A stretch of 6,720 bases of DNA from Elusimicrobia bacterium RIFCSPLOWO2_01_FULL_64_13 (GTDB lineage: Bacteria > Elusimicrobiota > Elusimicrobia > 2-02-FULL-39-32): the NCBI GenBank assembly GCA_001800095.1, contig MGUT01000006.1, positions 74,744-81,463 of the forward strand, in the 5' to 3' direction. Shown in pieces: positions 6,548-6,720 of the stretch (its first letter is position 1; each line of letters begins with the position of its first letter). The notes beneath the pieces are model-generated. The model did no database searches. It saw only the letters and a program-made list of their open reading frames with translations, and was not told the DNA's origin. The position numbers were made by a program, and so were the translations under genes.

Positions 6548-6720
6548 ATTAACCGGCCAGAGGATCCCCAGCGTTCCACTCCCGCGGGCAGAGTCCTGAC
6601 CCTGCTCGCCGGGACGCTCCTTGCCGTCCTGCCCTTCGCGCGCTTCCTCTGGGACCCGGCCTTCCAGCACCTCTTCTTCCTGGCGGCGCTGTCCTGGGCC
6701 TGGCTCCTCTGTCTATCCCG
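6548..6720 (+). CDS. N-terminus of a second polytopic membrane protein, possibly Wzy_C-like, 3' partial, start unclear
   Basis: Directly after the pilQ stop, the same frame stays open to the window end. It encodes a polar lead, then two hydrophobic segments (LTLLAGTLLAVLPFARFLW, then HLFFLAALSWAWLLCLS). The pattern of a first membrane helix ending in a proline-containing turn resembles N-termini of O-antigen ligase-like proteins such as the one at the window start, but too little is present to assign a family. There is no ATG, GTG or TTG in this frame within the window. Candidate unusual starts are ATT at 6548 or CTG at 6596 or 6602. An AGAGGA lies at 6559-6564 but faces no usable start codon at normal spacing. 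Other forward frames either hit stops or read as Pro/Arg-rich nonsense. The start coordinate given is only the earliest plausible one. Confidence 0.5.
   Translation, partial: MNRPEDPQRSTPAGRVLTLLAGTLLAVLPFARFLWDPAFQHLFFLAALSWAWLLCLS

Noticed and set aside
4541..6670. Very long reverse-strand open frame (about 709 codons) opposite pilQ
   Set aside because: It is a shadow of GC-rich third positions in pilQ. The translation is Gly/Arg/Asp/Leu-rich without domains, and pilQ on the + strand is unmistakable.

Overview
The window holds a complete type IV pilus alignment-and-secretin operon, pilM-pilN-pilO-pilP-pilQ, on the + strand. It is flanked on each side by an incomplete gene for a multi-pass membrane protein. 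An outer-membrane secretin (PilQ) and its lipoprotein pilotin-side partner (PilP) mean a Gram-negative (diderm) bacterium. The coding DNA is GC-rich, with many G/C third positions. That also explains the long spurious open frames on the opposite strand. The phylum cannot be fixed from these genes alone.

Layout. Positions 1-1452 are the 3' part of an O-antigen ligase/polymerase-like (Wzy_C) protein with a TPR-like tail. Positions 1453-1675 are a 223-base AT-rich intergenic region. It carries a near-consensus sigma-70 promoter (TTGACA, 17 bases, TATATT), two inverted repeats overlapping that promoter, and a leader of about 134 bases. The leader contains a first hairpin and then a long imperfect hairpin ending in nine T's. 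Positions 1676-6541 are pilMNOPQ, with gaps of 4 and 2 bases, a 4-base ATGA overlap, and a 31-base gap before pilQ, which alone has a perfect AGGAGG ribosome binding site. Positions 6542-6720 open another hydrophobic reading frame, in the same frame as pilQ but after its stop. It looks like the N-terminus of a second polytopic membrane protein and has no ordinary start codon in the window.

How the genes work together. PilM is a cytoplasmic actin-like ATPase fold that docks on the N-terminal tail of PilN. PilN and PilO are single-span inner-membrane proteins that pair through coiled coils and ferredoxin-like periplasmic domains. PilP is a lipoprotein linking PilN/PilO to the periplasmic domains of PilQ, the outer-membrane channel through which the pilus passes. 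The extension motors, platform protein and pilins are not in this window.

Most worth following up: the pilM leader. One segment (AAACC, 1573-1577) can pair either with an upstream GGTTT or with the downstream GGTTT of the terminator-like stem. That is the layout of a transcription attenuator or riboswitch, and it matches no riboswitch class I recognise. Second is the pairing of Wzy_C-type genes with the pilus operon, which raises the possibility of pilin glycosylation or a shared surface-glycan locus. Third is the downstream frame without a canonical start.
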